A DNA stretch of 64,000 nt from Neoactinobaculum massilliense (GTDB lineage: Bacteria > Actinomycetota > Actinomycetes > Actinomycetales > Actinomycetaceae), in contig NZ_UWPE01000001.1 in NCBI RefSeq assembly GCF_900604955.1, forward strand, positions 1,364,001 through 1,428,000. The letters run 5' to 3'. Positions 51,431 to 61,000 of the stretch are shown one piece after another (the first letter of the stretch is position 1; each line of letters begins with the position of its first letter). The notes beneath the pieces are model-generated. The model worked only from the letters and a program-made list of their open reading frames with translations, was not told where the DNA came from and ran no database searches. The position numbers and the translations under genes were made by a program.

Positions 51431-52357
51431 CTACCCATTCACCACGGGCGTGGTGCGGAGCGTGGCAAACGTGGGCAGGCCCATTTCCTCAAGCATGTCC
51501 GTGGCAGCTTCCACCCGGTCCTCGAACGCGTGCAGCCGTGTCACCTGCTCCGGGGAGAGCTCACCATTCCGTTCGAAGTACTTGAGCCGCGGGTAGCGTC
51601 CAGCCAGGAGCGTGCCCCAGTAGATTTTGAGATCCAGCATCTCCTGATGGTCGTAGACGGGCCGGCCCGCGTGATAGTCGCGAATATCCGCCAGTTGCGC
51701 TTCGAGCATGGCGAGGTCCTCGTTGCCTCCGGCCACGCCCGCCTGCGCCGTATAGGCATCCTCCCCGGTATGCACGGGCGCCGCGGCCGTATCCCGGAAA
51801 CGCCGCATGGTGAGGGCGTCGGCCGCACGCACGGGAGCGTTGACGGCCAGCCGCTTCGCCTCCGCCTCGCCGAGTAGCTGACCGCGCGACATCCGGATGA
51901 ACGTGTGCACGCCCTCGAGCCCCTCCACCGTGCAGCGCAGCCCCACGCCAAAGGATTCCAGATCCTCTTTCTGGAACATGTAGCCCAGGTAGCGGGCCGT
52001 GTCCGCAATTTCAAAGTCATCGGGCCCGGCACCCGGACGTGCGGGGCGGCCCGGGCCGGCCGGCGTCGCGTCAATATGGAAATTCACCGCGCGGAGGTAT
52101 TCGCGTACGGTCTCGCGCTGCGCGGCACTCAGCGGCATGTCCTCGTAGAGCGCACGCGAGCTGAACTCCGCCAGCTTTTTACGCATTCGCGCCGCCTCCG
52201 CCTGCTCGGCCGCGGTCATGCCCACACTGTCCGTTGCCATAGGTTCCGCCGCCGCATTCACAGCGCCGTTCGCCGCCGCGCGTACCCGCTCGGCCGCACG
52301 CTTCGACGTCGTACCGTCCACCGATTCAACCGTGCCCGCCACGTCCTGTTCCGTCAT
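51431..52357 (-). CDS. Hypothetical soluble protein of the b561-molybdoenzyme unit
   Basis: 308 residues, unknown family. There is no membrane helix or leader. An Ala-rich N-terminal region of about 60 residues leads to predicted helices (ARYLGYMFQKEDLESFGVGLRCTVEGLEG; MLEAQLADIRDYHAG; KIYWGTLLAGRYPRLKYFERNG). A single Cys lies in GLRCTVEG. It starts 7 nt after the molybdoenzyme gene and so shares its transcript. A maturation factor or cytosolic partner would fit (inference). It converges with the HTH-TOBE gene. Confidence 0.7.
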   Translation of the reverse strand: MTEQDVAGTVESVDGTTSKRAAERVRAAANGAVNAAAEPMATDSVGMTAAEQAEAARMRKKLAEFSSRALYEDMPLSAAQRETVREYLRAVNFHIDATPAGPGRPARPGAGPDDFEIADTARYLGYMFQKEDLESFGVGLRCTVEGLEGVHTFIRMSRGQLLGEAEAKRLAVNAPVRAADALTMRRFRDTAAAPVHTGEDAYTAQAGVAGGNEDLAMLEAQLADIRDYHAGRPVYDHQEMLDLKIYWGTLLAGRYPRLKYFERNGELSPEQVTRLHAFEDRVEAATDMLEEMGLPTFATLRTTPVVNG

Positions 52358-52364
52358 GTTTCTC

Positions 52365-53861
52365 CTAGATCATCTGCAGGCGGTCGTAGCTGTCTGTGTC
52401 CTCAAAGAAGCCGCCCTTGCCGTTGCCGATAATGTCGAACCGATTCACTACTTCGATGCGTTCAATCCACTTGGCGGAGCGGAATCCCGTGGAGGTTTCC
52501 AGCCGGAGCCGGCATGGCGCCCCCACCTTCATGGGCAGTTCTTCACCCTGATAGCCGAACGCGATGAGGGTTTTCGGCTGCGTGGCCTCGACCATCGGCA
52601 CGGTCTCGTAGTAGTAGGAACCGGAGTACAGGTCGTCGTCGCGGGTCATGTTCTGGAAGCACTGCACCACGACGTCGCTGGCTCCCTCCAGCGGTTCCAC
52701 CAGCGCGAGTAGTCGCTCCAGCGGTACCCCATCCCACTCACCAAGTGAGGAGAAGCCCTGCACGCAGTGGTGGACCGTGCGCTGGAAGTAGCCGTCGGAG
52801 ATGCGGCGCAGATCGGCCACGGAGAAGCGCATGGGCGTTTTGACCAGTCCGCCGATTTCCAGCACGTAATCATCCCAGTTGTTGCACAGCATGGCCATGT
52901 ATTCCTCGCTTGAGGGCGGCATGCCCGAAGCACGGTGGTTCTGTGCCGGGGTGACATCCTTGGCCTCGTACGTGGTGGTCCTGGCCTCCGAATACTTGCG
53001 CAGGAAACGCGTGAGCGGACGCACCAGCGCGTTATTCAGGCGCGCAATCCAGGCCGGGTGGTTGGTGGAGGACTTCGTGGCCCACACGTTGCAGAACACA
53101 ATGAACACGAGCGCCGCACCGAAAATCAGCCCGCCGGCCACCGGGTAGGAGGCCGTCCCGAAAATCATTTTCGAGGTCTCGTGGCCAAAGCCGTGCAGAA
53201 TCACCATGAGCACGTGGATCACCACGAACATGAGGTAGGCCGCCAGCCCCCACCAGTGGAGTGTGCGGATCACCTGACGCCCGCCCATCGCGCGGGAAAT
53301 ACGTGGGAAATGATTATTGATGGCCGGGGATTGGAAGGCGCCCGTCACCATCATCCACAGCGGCAGAATAATCACCACGAAACCATAGAAAAGCTGCTGG
53401 ACGGCGTTGAACGGGTAGCCGTCCATCGGTTCCGGCACCACAAAAGCCAGGTAGGAGACGATGTTCTGCCACGCCTGCCCGAACACGGACCAGTCCGAGG
53501 GGATATAGCGCATAATCTGTCCGGTGGCGATCAGCACCACCCAGTAGACGATCATCATGGCTACCCACAGCACCACGGAAATGAAATGCCAGTAGCGCCC
53601 CTGTCCCACATCACCGTGGCCCGGCAGGGACACGATGGGTGAATAATCCTCATACTCACCGGATACCGGGAAGAACTTGTGGTGCCGCTTCTCCTTGATG
53701 GAGAACTGCGCCCACTGCTTACCCGGCTGGGTGTGAATAGACCGGTGGAGTTTCGGGAAGGTGCCCAGAATTTCAATGCCGGAACGAATAAAAATGGTGA
53801 GGAAGAGAATGTTGACCAGGTGCTCAGCCCGCAACCACCACGGGTACTGCAAAAAATCCAC
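52365..53861 (-). CDS. Cytochrome b561-type membrane domain fused to a sulfite-oxidase-fold molybdenum domain
   Basis: 498 residues. The N-terminal half has about five membrane helices with histidines placed for haem b (WHFISVVLWVAMM; LHWWGLAAYLMFVVIHVLMVILHG), as in cytochrome b561/NapC-like quinol oxidases. The C-terminal half (from about residue 320) is a YedY/MsrP-like molybdopterin domain with the cofactor Cys in HHCVQGFSSLGEW and a YYYETVPMVEATQP segment. No Tat leader is present, so the membrane domain must orient the enzyme. The substrate could be methionine sulfoxide or another sulfoxide. Middle gene of a three-gene operon. Confidence 0.85.
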   Translation of the reverse strand: MDFLQYPWWLRAEHLVNILFLTIFIRSGIEILGTFPKLHRSIHTQPGKQWAQFSIKEKRHHKFFPVSGEYEDYSPIVSLPGHGDVGQGRYWHFISVVLWVAMMIVYWVVLIATGQIMRYIPSDWSVFGQAWQNIVSYLAFVVPEPMDGYPFNAVQQLFYGFVVIILPLWMMVTGAFQSPAINNHFPRISRAMGGRQVIRTLHWWGLAAYLMFVVIHVLMVILHGFGHETSKMIFGTASYPVAGGLIFGAALVFIVFCNVWATKSSTNHPAWIARLNNALVRPLTRFLRKYSEARTTTYEAKDVTPAQNHRASGMPPSSEEYMAMLCNNWDDYVLEIGGLVKTPMRFSVADLRRISDGYFQRTVHHCVQGFSSLGEWDGVPLERLLALVEPLEGASDVVVQCFQNMTRDDDLYSGSYYYETVPMVEATQPKTLIAFGYQGEELPMKVGAPCRLRLETSTGFRSAKWIERIEVVNRFDIIGNGKGGFFEDTDSYDRLQMI

Positions 53862-53869
53862 TTTTTCTC

Positions 53870-54367
53870 CTAGTCCGTGAAGTTCTGGTTGTCCGGGGCC
53901 GCCACCACAATGCCGTAGCTATTCGCCCAGTAGAGGAGCACGTACACCAGGCCGGCGAAAAGCACACAGTTCCATGCCGCCGCCTGCGCCAGCGAACCCC
54001 CGTTCCACACGTAGGGCGGTTCTCCCCGGAGCGCGCCGAAGTAGCAGAAAATACCCACCACTGCCGGCACCATGCCCAAATCCCATACATGCCAGCGGGT
54101 GCAGAGCGTAATCACCACAAACACGCCGGTCAGCCCGACCAGCAGCCCCAGCACCAGCGGCGCGTAGGGGAACATGGTTCCGGCCGTGGCTGCCACGAAC
54201 CAGGCGCACCCGCCCTCGACGGCAAGAACGATGACAAGCAGCAGGCGTGTGAGCCGGGGCAGATTAAAGCGGAAATACCGGAAGAAAGGCGCTCGCTGAC
54301 GCCCCTCCCTGATGTAGTGGTTGACGTCCGTCGTGTTGACGTCAACCTCGCCGGCGTTACTTGCCAT
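53870..54367 (-). CDS. Hypothetical four-helix membrane protein of the b561-molybdoenzyme unit
   Basis: About 165 residues from ATG 54367, supported by a GGGGCGG SD; the frame extends to 54529 without conserved residues. The polar N-terminus (about 35 residues) is followed by four hydrophobic segments (LTRLLLVIVLAVEGGCAWFVAA; YAPLVLGLLVGLTGVFVVITLC; GMVPAVVGIFCYF; NCVLFAGLVYVLLYW) and a short polar tail. Family unknown. First gene of the unit, 8 nt ahead of the fusion gene, so likely a membrane partner of it. Confidence 0.72.
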   Translation of the reverse strand: MASNAGEVDVNTTDVNHYIREGRQRAPFFRYFRFNLPRLTRLLLVIVLAVEGGCAWFVAATAGTMFPYAPLVLGLLVGLTGVFVVITLCTRWHVWDLGMVPAVVGIFCYFGALRGEPPYVWNGGSLAQAAAWNCVLFAGLVYVLLYWANSYGIVVAAPDNQNFTD

Positions 54368-54625
54368 TTCCGCCCCTTTCAACGGCCCGCGGCACCGGCG
54401 CCGCGCGGTGCCCAGCCCGTGCGGCGCCGTATTTAACCGAAAATATGCTAGCGAGGCCCCACTCACGAACCGATTAAACAAGTGTTCAGACTTTCCGAAA
54501 ATCTCTGCTTGCGCGCCGCACCCGCCCACGCTTCTCCGTAAACTTTCCCGCGAAAGTACCTGGACCGCAGTTGTCCGGATAATCCGGCGGGTAATCCGGC
54601 CCGCGTTCTCAATAGAAAGAGATTC

Positions 54626-54931
54626 ATGTCTGCAATGGTCATTTTTGGGCTCATTGCCTCGGTGGCACTGCTGCTCGCATTCGCCCTGCTCAACACGGGC
54701 GTGTGGACGGTGGACACCCCCTGGTACCAGCTCCTTAACTTCTTGGGTGCCGGTTTTCTAGCGCTCTCCGCCTACCACCCATTTAACGCTGGTGTGTTCT
54801 GGACCGAATTAATCTGGTCTCTCATCGGCCTGTACGGCTTCATCAAGATTTACGTCAAGCGTGGGCGAAAGAACGCTGCCTCCGCCACGAAGTCCGGGGC
54901 GGGCCACCACGCCGAGCAGGTTGAGAAGTAG
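54626..54931 (+). CDS. Small membrane protein, CBU_0592-like
   Basis: 101 residues with three hydrophobic segments (about 3-24, 34-52, 58-78) and a basic Lys/His tail. The central motif WYQLLNFLGAGFLALSAYHPFNAGVF and the third helix ELIWSLIGLYGFIKIY resemble the small CBU_0592-like family of unknown function. An interrupted paralogue follows 13 bp later. It diverges from the membrane gene at 54367; the 258 bp between hold two CCGAAAAT words and no gene. Confidence 0.68.
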   Translation: MSAMVIFGLIASVALLLAFALLNTGVWTVDTPWYQLLNFLGAGFLALSAYHPFNAGVFWTELIWSLIGLYGFIKIYVKRGRKNAASATKSGAGHHAEQVEK

Positions 54932-54944
54932 GAGCGCAGTAAAA

Positions 54945-55217
54945 ATGCAATTTTCGATGGAAATTGGAATTATCGCGGGAGTCCTGTTCGTTGTTGCGTT
55001 CGGTCTCCTCAATCTGGGCGTGCTCAGCTCCGATTCCGTGTGGTAACAATCGCTGAATTTCCTTGGCGCGGTGGGCTTCGTCTACACGGCGCTTTCCCCG
55101 TTTAATCCCGGATTGTTTATTACCGAGGGTGTGTGGGCCATCGTGGCCGTGTACGGTGTGTGGCGCATTGTTGCGCGCAATCGTAAGAAGCACGCGAGCC
55201 GCGGGGATGCACAGTAG
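54945..55217 (+). pseudogene. Small membrane protein gene interrupted by an in-frame TAA
   Basis: The reading frame from ATG 54945 to TAG 55217 would encode 90 residues paralogous to the preceding protein, but codon 34 (55044-55046) is TAA. At the matching place the neighbour has WYQLLNFLG from TGGTACCAG, while here the DNA reads TGGTAACAA and continues QSLNFLGAVGFVYTALSPFNPGLF, then EGVWAIVAVYGVWRIV. So one base (TAC to TAA) breaks an otherwise intact gene. The first 33 residues alone would be one membrane helix. It may be a recent pseudogene, a sequencing error or readthrough. Confidence 0.8.
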
Positions 55218-55260
55218 TACGACGTCGTAGCGTCCCGCGGTCAGTACAGTACCGGTACTG
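55218..55260. promoter_or_regulatory. Two perfect palindromes upstream of tetR
   Basis: TACGACGTCGTA (55218-55229) and CAGTACCGGTACTG (55247-55260) are both perfect. They lie 110-150 bp before the TetR gene at 55371, directly after the broken membrane gene. Either could be the operator. Confidence 0.45.
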
Positions 55261-55370
55261 GTTGTGGGTCACGGCCGGTTTGCCGTGAGGACCACGTATG
55301 CCCCGGCGCTGCTGCCACGCCGCCGCCCGCCGTCCTCTATGCTGGAAACCTCCCGATGAATTGAGGTTCC

Positions 55371-55919
55371 ATGAGTGATCGCAACAGCGCGTCCGCCATT
55401 ATCGCGGCCACTGAACGGTTGCTCGTAGCGCGCGGCGCGGTGGGTGTTTCCTACCGGGGCGTGGCAGCCGAGGCCCACGTATCGGTGGGCATGATTAACT
55501 ATTTCTTCCCCGGCAAAGAGGATCTCATTTTCGCCGCATTGGAGCGCTTTACAGATCGCTCCGCCACGCAGTTCGCCGCCTACTTTGCCGGCGTATCCGC
55601 CGCCCCGGATACGTTTGCCGCCGCCCAGGAGGCCACCACCCGCATGCTCATTGGCTCGGCACAGGATATAGCCACGGTGGCGCTGGGCACGGAATTGTAT
55701 TCTCTGGCCGTGCGCCGTCCCCGCTTCTTCGATCTCACGCGGGAGTGGTCCCGCACCTGCCGCGCTGTCATGGAGCAATTCTTTGACCGGGACACCACGC
55801 TCATGCTGGACGCCTATTACGAGGGCATGCTGCTCAACATTCGCCTGGAACAGGCCGCCTACACCGCGGATGTGCTGGGGGAAGCCGTACGGCGTATTAC
55901 AGGCCGGCCCGGCCGGTAG
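55371..55919 (+). CDS. TetR-family regulator
   Basis: 182 residues. The N-terminal HTH reads GVSYRGVAAEAHVSVGMINYFFPGKEDLIFAALE, a textbook TetR recognition helix (INYFFPGKEDLI). The C-terminal domain is a compact ligand-binding bundle with FDLTREWSRTCRAVMEQFFDRDT. No cysteine pair for redox sensing is apparent. Probable targets are itself and the adjacent small-membrane-protein genes, because palindromes lie between them (inference). It converges with the mog/moaB gene 6 bp on. Confidence 0.87.
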   Translation: MSDRNSASAIIAATERLLVARGAVGVSYRGVAAEAHVSVGMINYFFPGKEDLIFAALERFTDRSATQFAAYFAGVSAAPDTFAAAQEATTRMLIGSAQDIATVALGTELYSLAVRRPRFFDLTREWSRTCRAVMEQFFDRDTTLMLDAYYEGMLLNIRLEQAAYTADVLGEAVRRITGRPGR

Positions 55920-55925
55920 CCGTCC

Positions 55926-56396
55926 CTACTCCTCCAGCTGGCGGAAAATGTGCGGAATCAGGGGCAGCATGACATCCAGCGCATCGCTCACCGCACCGCG
56001 TGAGGAGGCTGAATTAATGACCACCGCACCGCTACTGTCCCGCGCCGTCACCCCCACCAGCCCGCGCGTGAGCCCGGCCTTCGGCGTCGACGCCAGTCCC
56101 GCCTGCAGAATTTGGAACGCGAGCGCCGGGAACTGTGCGGCCAGGTAGCGCTCGGTTACCTCCGGGACCACCCCGCGGCGCCCCACCCCGGTGCCGCCCA
56201 GTGTGAGCACCACGCGCGCCCCGTCATCCAGGGCCGTGCGTAGCGCCTCGTCCACATCCCCCGCACGCTCCGGAACCACAGCGACGTCGCACGAGAACCC
56301 GGCCTCCCGCAGCCGCGCCGCCGCGCGCAGTCCGGCCGTATTCTCTTTCTCCCCCGCCAGCACGCGGTCCGATACCACCACAACCTGCGCTTTCAT
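55926..56396 (-). CDS. Molybdenum cofactor biosynthesis protein, MogA/MoaB family
   Basis: 156 residues. Adenylates molybdopterin before molybdenum insertion. The fold is marked by VVVSDRVLAGEKENTAG, VVLTLGGTGVGRRGVVPEVTERYL (the GGTG motif with the usual Asp changed to Val after it) and VINSASSRGAVSDALDVMLPLIPH. The canonical loop is GGTGxxxRD, whereas here GGTGVGRRG is seen, so the catalytic Asp is not obvious. It lies between the tetR and narK genes on the opposite strand and supplies cofactor to the island. Confidence 0.85.
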   Translation of the reverse strand: MKAQVVVVSDRVLAGEKENTAGLRAAARLREAGFSCDVAVVPERAGDVDEALRTALDDGARVVLTLGGTGVGRRGVVPEVTERYLAAQFPALAFQILQAGLASTPKAGLTRGLVGVTARDSSGAVVINSASSRGAVSDALDVMLPLIPHIFRQLEE

Positions 56397-56573
56397 ATGT
56401 CTCTCCCTCCGGTGGGTGTCCCCATCACTCCGAACGCACCACGCACCCTAATTTCACTACACATTACTCACGTAAATGTGGCGACAACACACTTCTTTGC
56501 TACCGATGCGCAACTACCATTTTGCGTAGTAAATCTGCTAGCCACAACCGTTTTTCACCACATGAAAGCGGTG

Positions 56574-56594
56574 GGTGTCGCGAAAATCGACACC
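56574..56594 (+). promoter_or_regulatory. Inverted repeat just upstream of narK
   Basis: GGTGTCG (56574-56580) and CGACACC (56588-56594) with a 7-bp spacer lie 36 bp before the narK start. A second short symmetry ACTAC-N8-GTAGT lies near 56513-56530. The GGTGTCG half-site is also found before dmsA1 and dmsB. No canonical FNR box (TTGAT-N4-ATCAA) was found. Confidence 0.45.
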
Positions 56595-56630
56595 TCTAGC
56601 AACGGACTCGCGAAACTAGAAGGAGACGGT

Positions 56631-58004
56631 GTGAATCAGCAGCAGGCGCTCGATACCTCCGGGCGCGTCATTGCCGGATGGAACCCGGAGCAGGAGGACC
56701 ACTGGGACTCCGGAATTGCCTGGCGCACCCTCACGGTCACCACGTTCTCCATGATCTTCGCGTTCTGCACATGGTTCCTGGTGTCCGCCATCGCCGCCCA
56801 GCTCAATGGCATTGGCTTTAGCCTCAGCAAATCCCAGCTCTACTGGCTAACGGCCATCCCTGGTCTCTCCGGCGGCCTCATCCGTCTGGTGTATATGTTC
56901 CTGCCGCCCATCGTGGGCACGCGCAAGCTGGTGGGATGGACCTCCGTGCTACTGCTCATCCCCATGCTCGGCTGGTATTTCGCACTGGGCAACCCCTCCA
57001 CCCCCTACGGCACGCTCCTACTGCTCTCCTTCCTGTGCGGCATCGGCGGGGGCTGCTTCTCCGGATACATGCCCTCCACCGGGTACTTCTTCCCCAAGCG
57101 CCTCTCCGGCACGGCCCTCAATTTACAGGCGGGCGTTGGCAACCTGGGCATGTCCTTTGTGCAGATGCTGGCGCCCTGGCTCATGGGCTGGGCACTGCTG
57201 GGAAGCACGGTCATGACTCCCCAGCACGGCCCGAACGGCCCGGTGTGGGTCACGAACGTGGCCATCTTCTTTGTTCCGTGGCTAATCGTGGCGGCCATCG
57301 TGGCATTCCTAACGCTGAAGGATGTGCCGGTCAAGGCGTCTGTCAAGCAGCAACTGGACATTTTCGGAAACTCGAACACCTGGTTGATGACGCTCGAGTA
57401 CATCATGACCTTCGGGCTGTTTTCCGGCATTTCCGCCCAGTTCGGGCTACTCATCAATGACAACTTCGGGGCCACCTCGCAGTTCGCCGAGCAGGGCCTC
57501 AGCAACCTGCCCGTCGGCGCCGCCTACGCCTTCCTCGGGCCGCTCATCGGCTCGCTGGTGCGCGTGGCGTGGGGTCCACTATGCGACCGCTTCGGCGGGG
57601 GCATCTGGACCTTCGTATCCGGCGTCGGTATGGCCGTCACACTGGGAATCGCGGCCATCTTCCTCAACCCCTCCACCCCCTCCGATTTCACCCCGTTCCT
57701 CTGGGCCATGCTGGCCATGTTTGTGTTCGCCGGCATCGGCAACGCCTCCACGTTCAAGCAGCTCCCCATGATCATGCCGAAGCGTCAATCCGGCGGCGCC
57801 ATCGGCTTCACGGGCGGCATGGCCGCGTTCGGCCCGTTCTTCTGCGGCGTGGCCCTTACGGCCCTGTCCGCCGCCACATTCTTCTGGGTGTGCGTGGGCT
57901 ACTGCGTGATTTGCTCCATCATCGCGTGGGTGCGCTACGCCGGCCCGCACGCTCCCTTCAAGGACACCCGCGCCGGCCTGCCCAACCAGCCCTCCCAGCA
58001 TTAG
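56631..58004 (+). CDS. narK: Nitrate/nitrite transporter
   Basis: About 457 residues from GTG 56631 with SD AGAAGGAGA; the frame runs open to 56397 but that part is not conserved and lies in the promoter. Twelve membrane helices of the nitrate-nitrite porter branch of MFS. The first nitrate signature is in GIGGGCFSGYMPSTGYFFP and the second in GFTGGMAAFGPFFCG. Conserved Arg residues for nitrate (IRLVYMFLPP and VRVAWGPLCDRFGG) are present. A single narK copy next to narGHJ supplies nitrate and exports nitrite. Confidence 0.93.
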   Translation: MNQQQALDTSGRVIAGWNPEQEDHWDSGIAWRTLTVTTFSMIFAFCTWFLVSAIAAQLNGIGFSLSKSQLYWLTAIPGLSGGLIRLVYMFLPPIVGTRKLVGWTSVLLLIPMLGWYFALGNPSTPYGTLLLLSFLCGIGGGCFSGYMPSTGYFFPKRLSGTALNLQAGVGNLGMSFVQMLAPWLMGWALLGSTVMTPQHGPNGPVWVTNVAIFFVPWLIVAAIVAFLTLKDVPVKASVKQQLDIFGNSNTWLMTLEYIMTFGLFSGISAQFGLLINDNFGATSQFAEQGLSNLPVGAAYAFLGPLIGSLVRVAWGPLCDRFGGGIWTFVSGVGMAVTLGIAAIFLNPSTPSDFTPFLWAMLAMFVFAGIGNASTFKQLPMIMPKRQSGGAIGFTGGMAAFGPFFCGVALTALSAATFFWVCVGYCVICSIIAWVRYAGPHAPFKDTRAGLPNQPSQH

Positions 58005-58050
58005 CCCGCTCAGAAACCAGCTTTAATCCGCCCGGGATAAAGGAGAAACA

Positions 58051-61000
58051 ATGTCAGGTAATAACCTCTTCCGCTGGGGCGCTCACCTACGCCACGGCAC
58101 CGTGAGTAAGGACGCCCGCCAGATGTTCCTCACCGGCGGACGGGAGGCGGATGCCTTCTACCGGCAGCGGTTCTCACATGACAAGATTGTGCGCTCCACT
58201 CACGGCGTGAACTGCACCGGCTCCTGCTCCTGGAAGGTGTACGTCAAGGACGGCATGATCACCTGGGAAAGCCAAGAGACGGACTACCCGTCCACAGGCC
58301 CGGATATGCCGGACTACGAGCCGCGCGGCTGTCCTCGCGGCGCCGCCTTCTCCTGGTACGAGTACTCCCCCACCCGCATCCGCCACCCGTATGTGCGCGG
58401 CGCACTCCTGGCCGCCTACCGGCAGGCCAAGAAGGACGTGGGCGGGGATCCCGTGGACGCGTGGCGCCGCGTGGTCACCACCCCGGAGCTACGGAACGCC
58501 TACGTGTCCCAGCGTGGCAAGGGCGGGATGGTGCGCACGTCCTACGAGGAGGCGAATGAGATCATCGCCGCGGCCACCGTCTCCACCACCAAGGAGTACG
58601 GCCCGGACCGCCTGGCCGGCTTCTCCGTCATTCCCGCCATGAGCCAGGTATCCTACGGCGCCGGCTCGCGCTTCCTTGAGCTCATGGGCGGCACCATGCT
58701 CTCCTTCTATGACTGGTATGCGGATCTGTCCCAGTCCTCGCCGCTGGTGTTCGGCGATCAGACGGACGTACCCGAATCCGGGGACTGGTTCAATTCGGAC
58801 TACCTCTTGGTGTGGGGCTCAAACGTGTCTGTCACCCGCACCCCGGACGCCCACTTCCTCACCGAGGCCCGCTATCACGGTACGAAGGTGGTGGTGTTTG
58901 CGCCGGATTATTCGGACACCACGAAGTTCGCGGACGAGTGGGTGCGCCTCAACCCCGGCACGGACGGCGCCTTCGCCATGGCAATGGGCCACGTGATTCT
59001 CACCGAGTTTTACGAGGGCAAGCGCACCCCGTTCTTCCTCGACTACATGAAGAGGTACACGGATGCACCGTTCCTGGTCACGCTGGATGCCCGCGAAGAC
59101 GGCACGGTGGTCCCCTCCCACTTCCTCACGGCGAGTGAAGTAGGCGGGGATCTGGCCGCCACCCCGCGTGCGGATTTCCGTCTCCTGGTGATGGATGAGG
59201 ACGGCACGGTCAAGGATCCGGGCGGCACGGACGCGGACGCCTTCGGAGAGGGCAGTGAGGGGAAATGGAACCTCACGTTGGAGGGCGTCTCCCCCAGGCT
59301 GTCCCTGTACGACGACGCCGAGAGCAAAAACCCGGCGGCCACGGAAACGGCCACGCTCTCACTACCGCGGTTTGATCTTCCGGGCCAGGCGGGGGCGGGG
59401 CAGGCAAGCACGGGTCCGATCGGCGCGGGCGTGCTCCACCGCGGCGTACCCGTCACCCGCGTGAACGGCCACCTGGTCACCACCGTGTACGACATCATGC
59501 TGGCCCAGTACGGCGTGGCCCGTCCCGGCCTGCCGGGTACCTGGCCCACCGGGTATGACGACGCCTCAGAGCCCTACACTCCGGCCTGGCAGGAGGAGCA
59601 GACGGGCGTCTCCCCGAATCAGGTGATCCGCATCGCCCGCGAATTCGCCCACACGGCCATCGGCTCCGGCGGACGCTGCCAGGTAATCATGGGGGCCGGC
59701 ATCAACCACTATTTCCATTCAGACGATATTTATCGCACCATTCTGGCGCTCACCACCATGTGCGGCACGCAGGGTAGGAACGGCGGCGGCTGGGCGCACT
59801 ACGTGGGCCAGGAGAAGGTGCGGCCCATCACCGGCTGGCAGCAGTACGCGATGGCGCTTGATTGGCAGCGGCCGGCGCGGCAGATGATCGCCACCGGCCT
59901 CTGGTACATGCTCACCTCCCAATGGCGCTATGACACGGGCACGCTGGACCGCTTTGAGAGCCCACTGGCCAGCGGAAAGATGGACGGCTACACGGTGCCG
60001 GACTCCCTGGTGGAGGCCACCCAGCGCGGCTGGATGCCCGGCTACCCGCAGTTTGACCGCTCCTCACTGGATCTCGCCGCGGAGGCAAGCGAGGCGGGCC
60101 TGGAGCCCGGCGCCTACGTGGCCCGCGAGCTGGAAGCCGGCCGGCTACACTTCGCCATTGAGGATCCGGATGCGGAGCCGAACTACACCAAGGTGCTGTT
60201 TAACTGGCGTACCAACCTTTTGGGTTCCTCCGCGAAGGGCACCGAATTCTTCCTGCGCCACATGCTGGGTGCGGATAACGATGTCCAGGCCGAAGAGCTT
60301 CCCGAGGGCAAACGGCCGAAGAAGATCAAGTGGCGCGAGGCGGTGCGCGGCAAGCTGGATCTCATGGTGACCGCGGATTTCCGCAACACCTCAACTACGC
60401 TCCACTCCGACGTCGTGATGCCGGCGGCCACCTGGTACGAGAAGAACGACATCTCCACCACGGACATGCACCCCTACATCCACACGTTTAACCCGGCTAT
60501 CCAGCCGCCGTGGGATGCGCGCACCGATTTCGAGTGGTTCGGGGATTTGGCGCTGGCGTGCTCGGCGATGGGCGCACAGCACCTGGGGAAGCGGACAGAC
60601 ATTCTCACCGTGCCGCTCTCCCACGACACCCCGGATGAACTCTCGAATCCGCACGGCGAATTTGGCCCGCGCGAGCGGGTAGGCTGGGTGCCCGGTAAGA
60701 CCATGCCGAAGATTGTGCCGATCGAACGCGATTACGGGCGCATCTATGAGAAGTGGTCCACGGTGGGTCCGCTCCCCGAGAAGGTGGGCATGGCCACCAA
60801 GCGCGTCAATTTCGACGCCGGGGTGGCCGGCCGGGAGGTACGCGAACTGGGCGAACGGAGCGGCACGCTTCCCACCGCCATCGGGCCGCGGCCTGCGGTG
60901 GACACGGCGGTGAAGGCCGCGAACATGATCATGGCGCTCTCCGGCACCACTTGCGGGGAGGTAGCCGTGGACGGCTGGGAGAACCTGGAGAAGAAAACCG

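Noticed and set aside
56397-56630. N-terminal extension of narK to 56397
   Set aside because: It would place a non-conserved, non-leader 78-residue segment over the promoter; GTG 56631 has a good SD.
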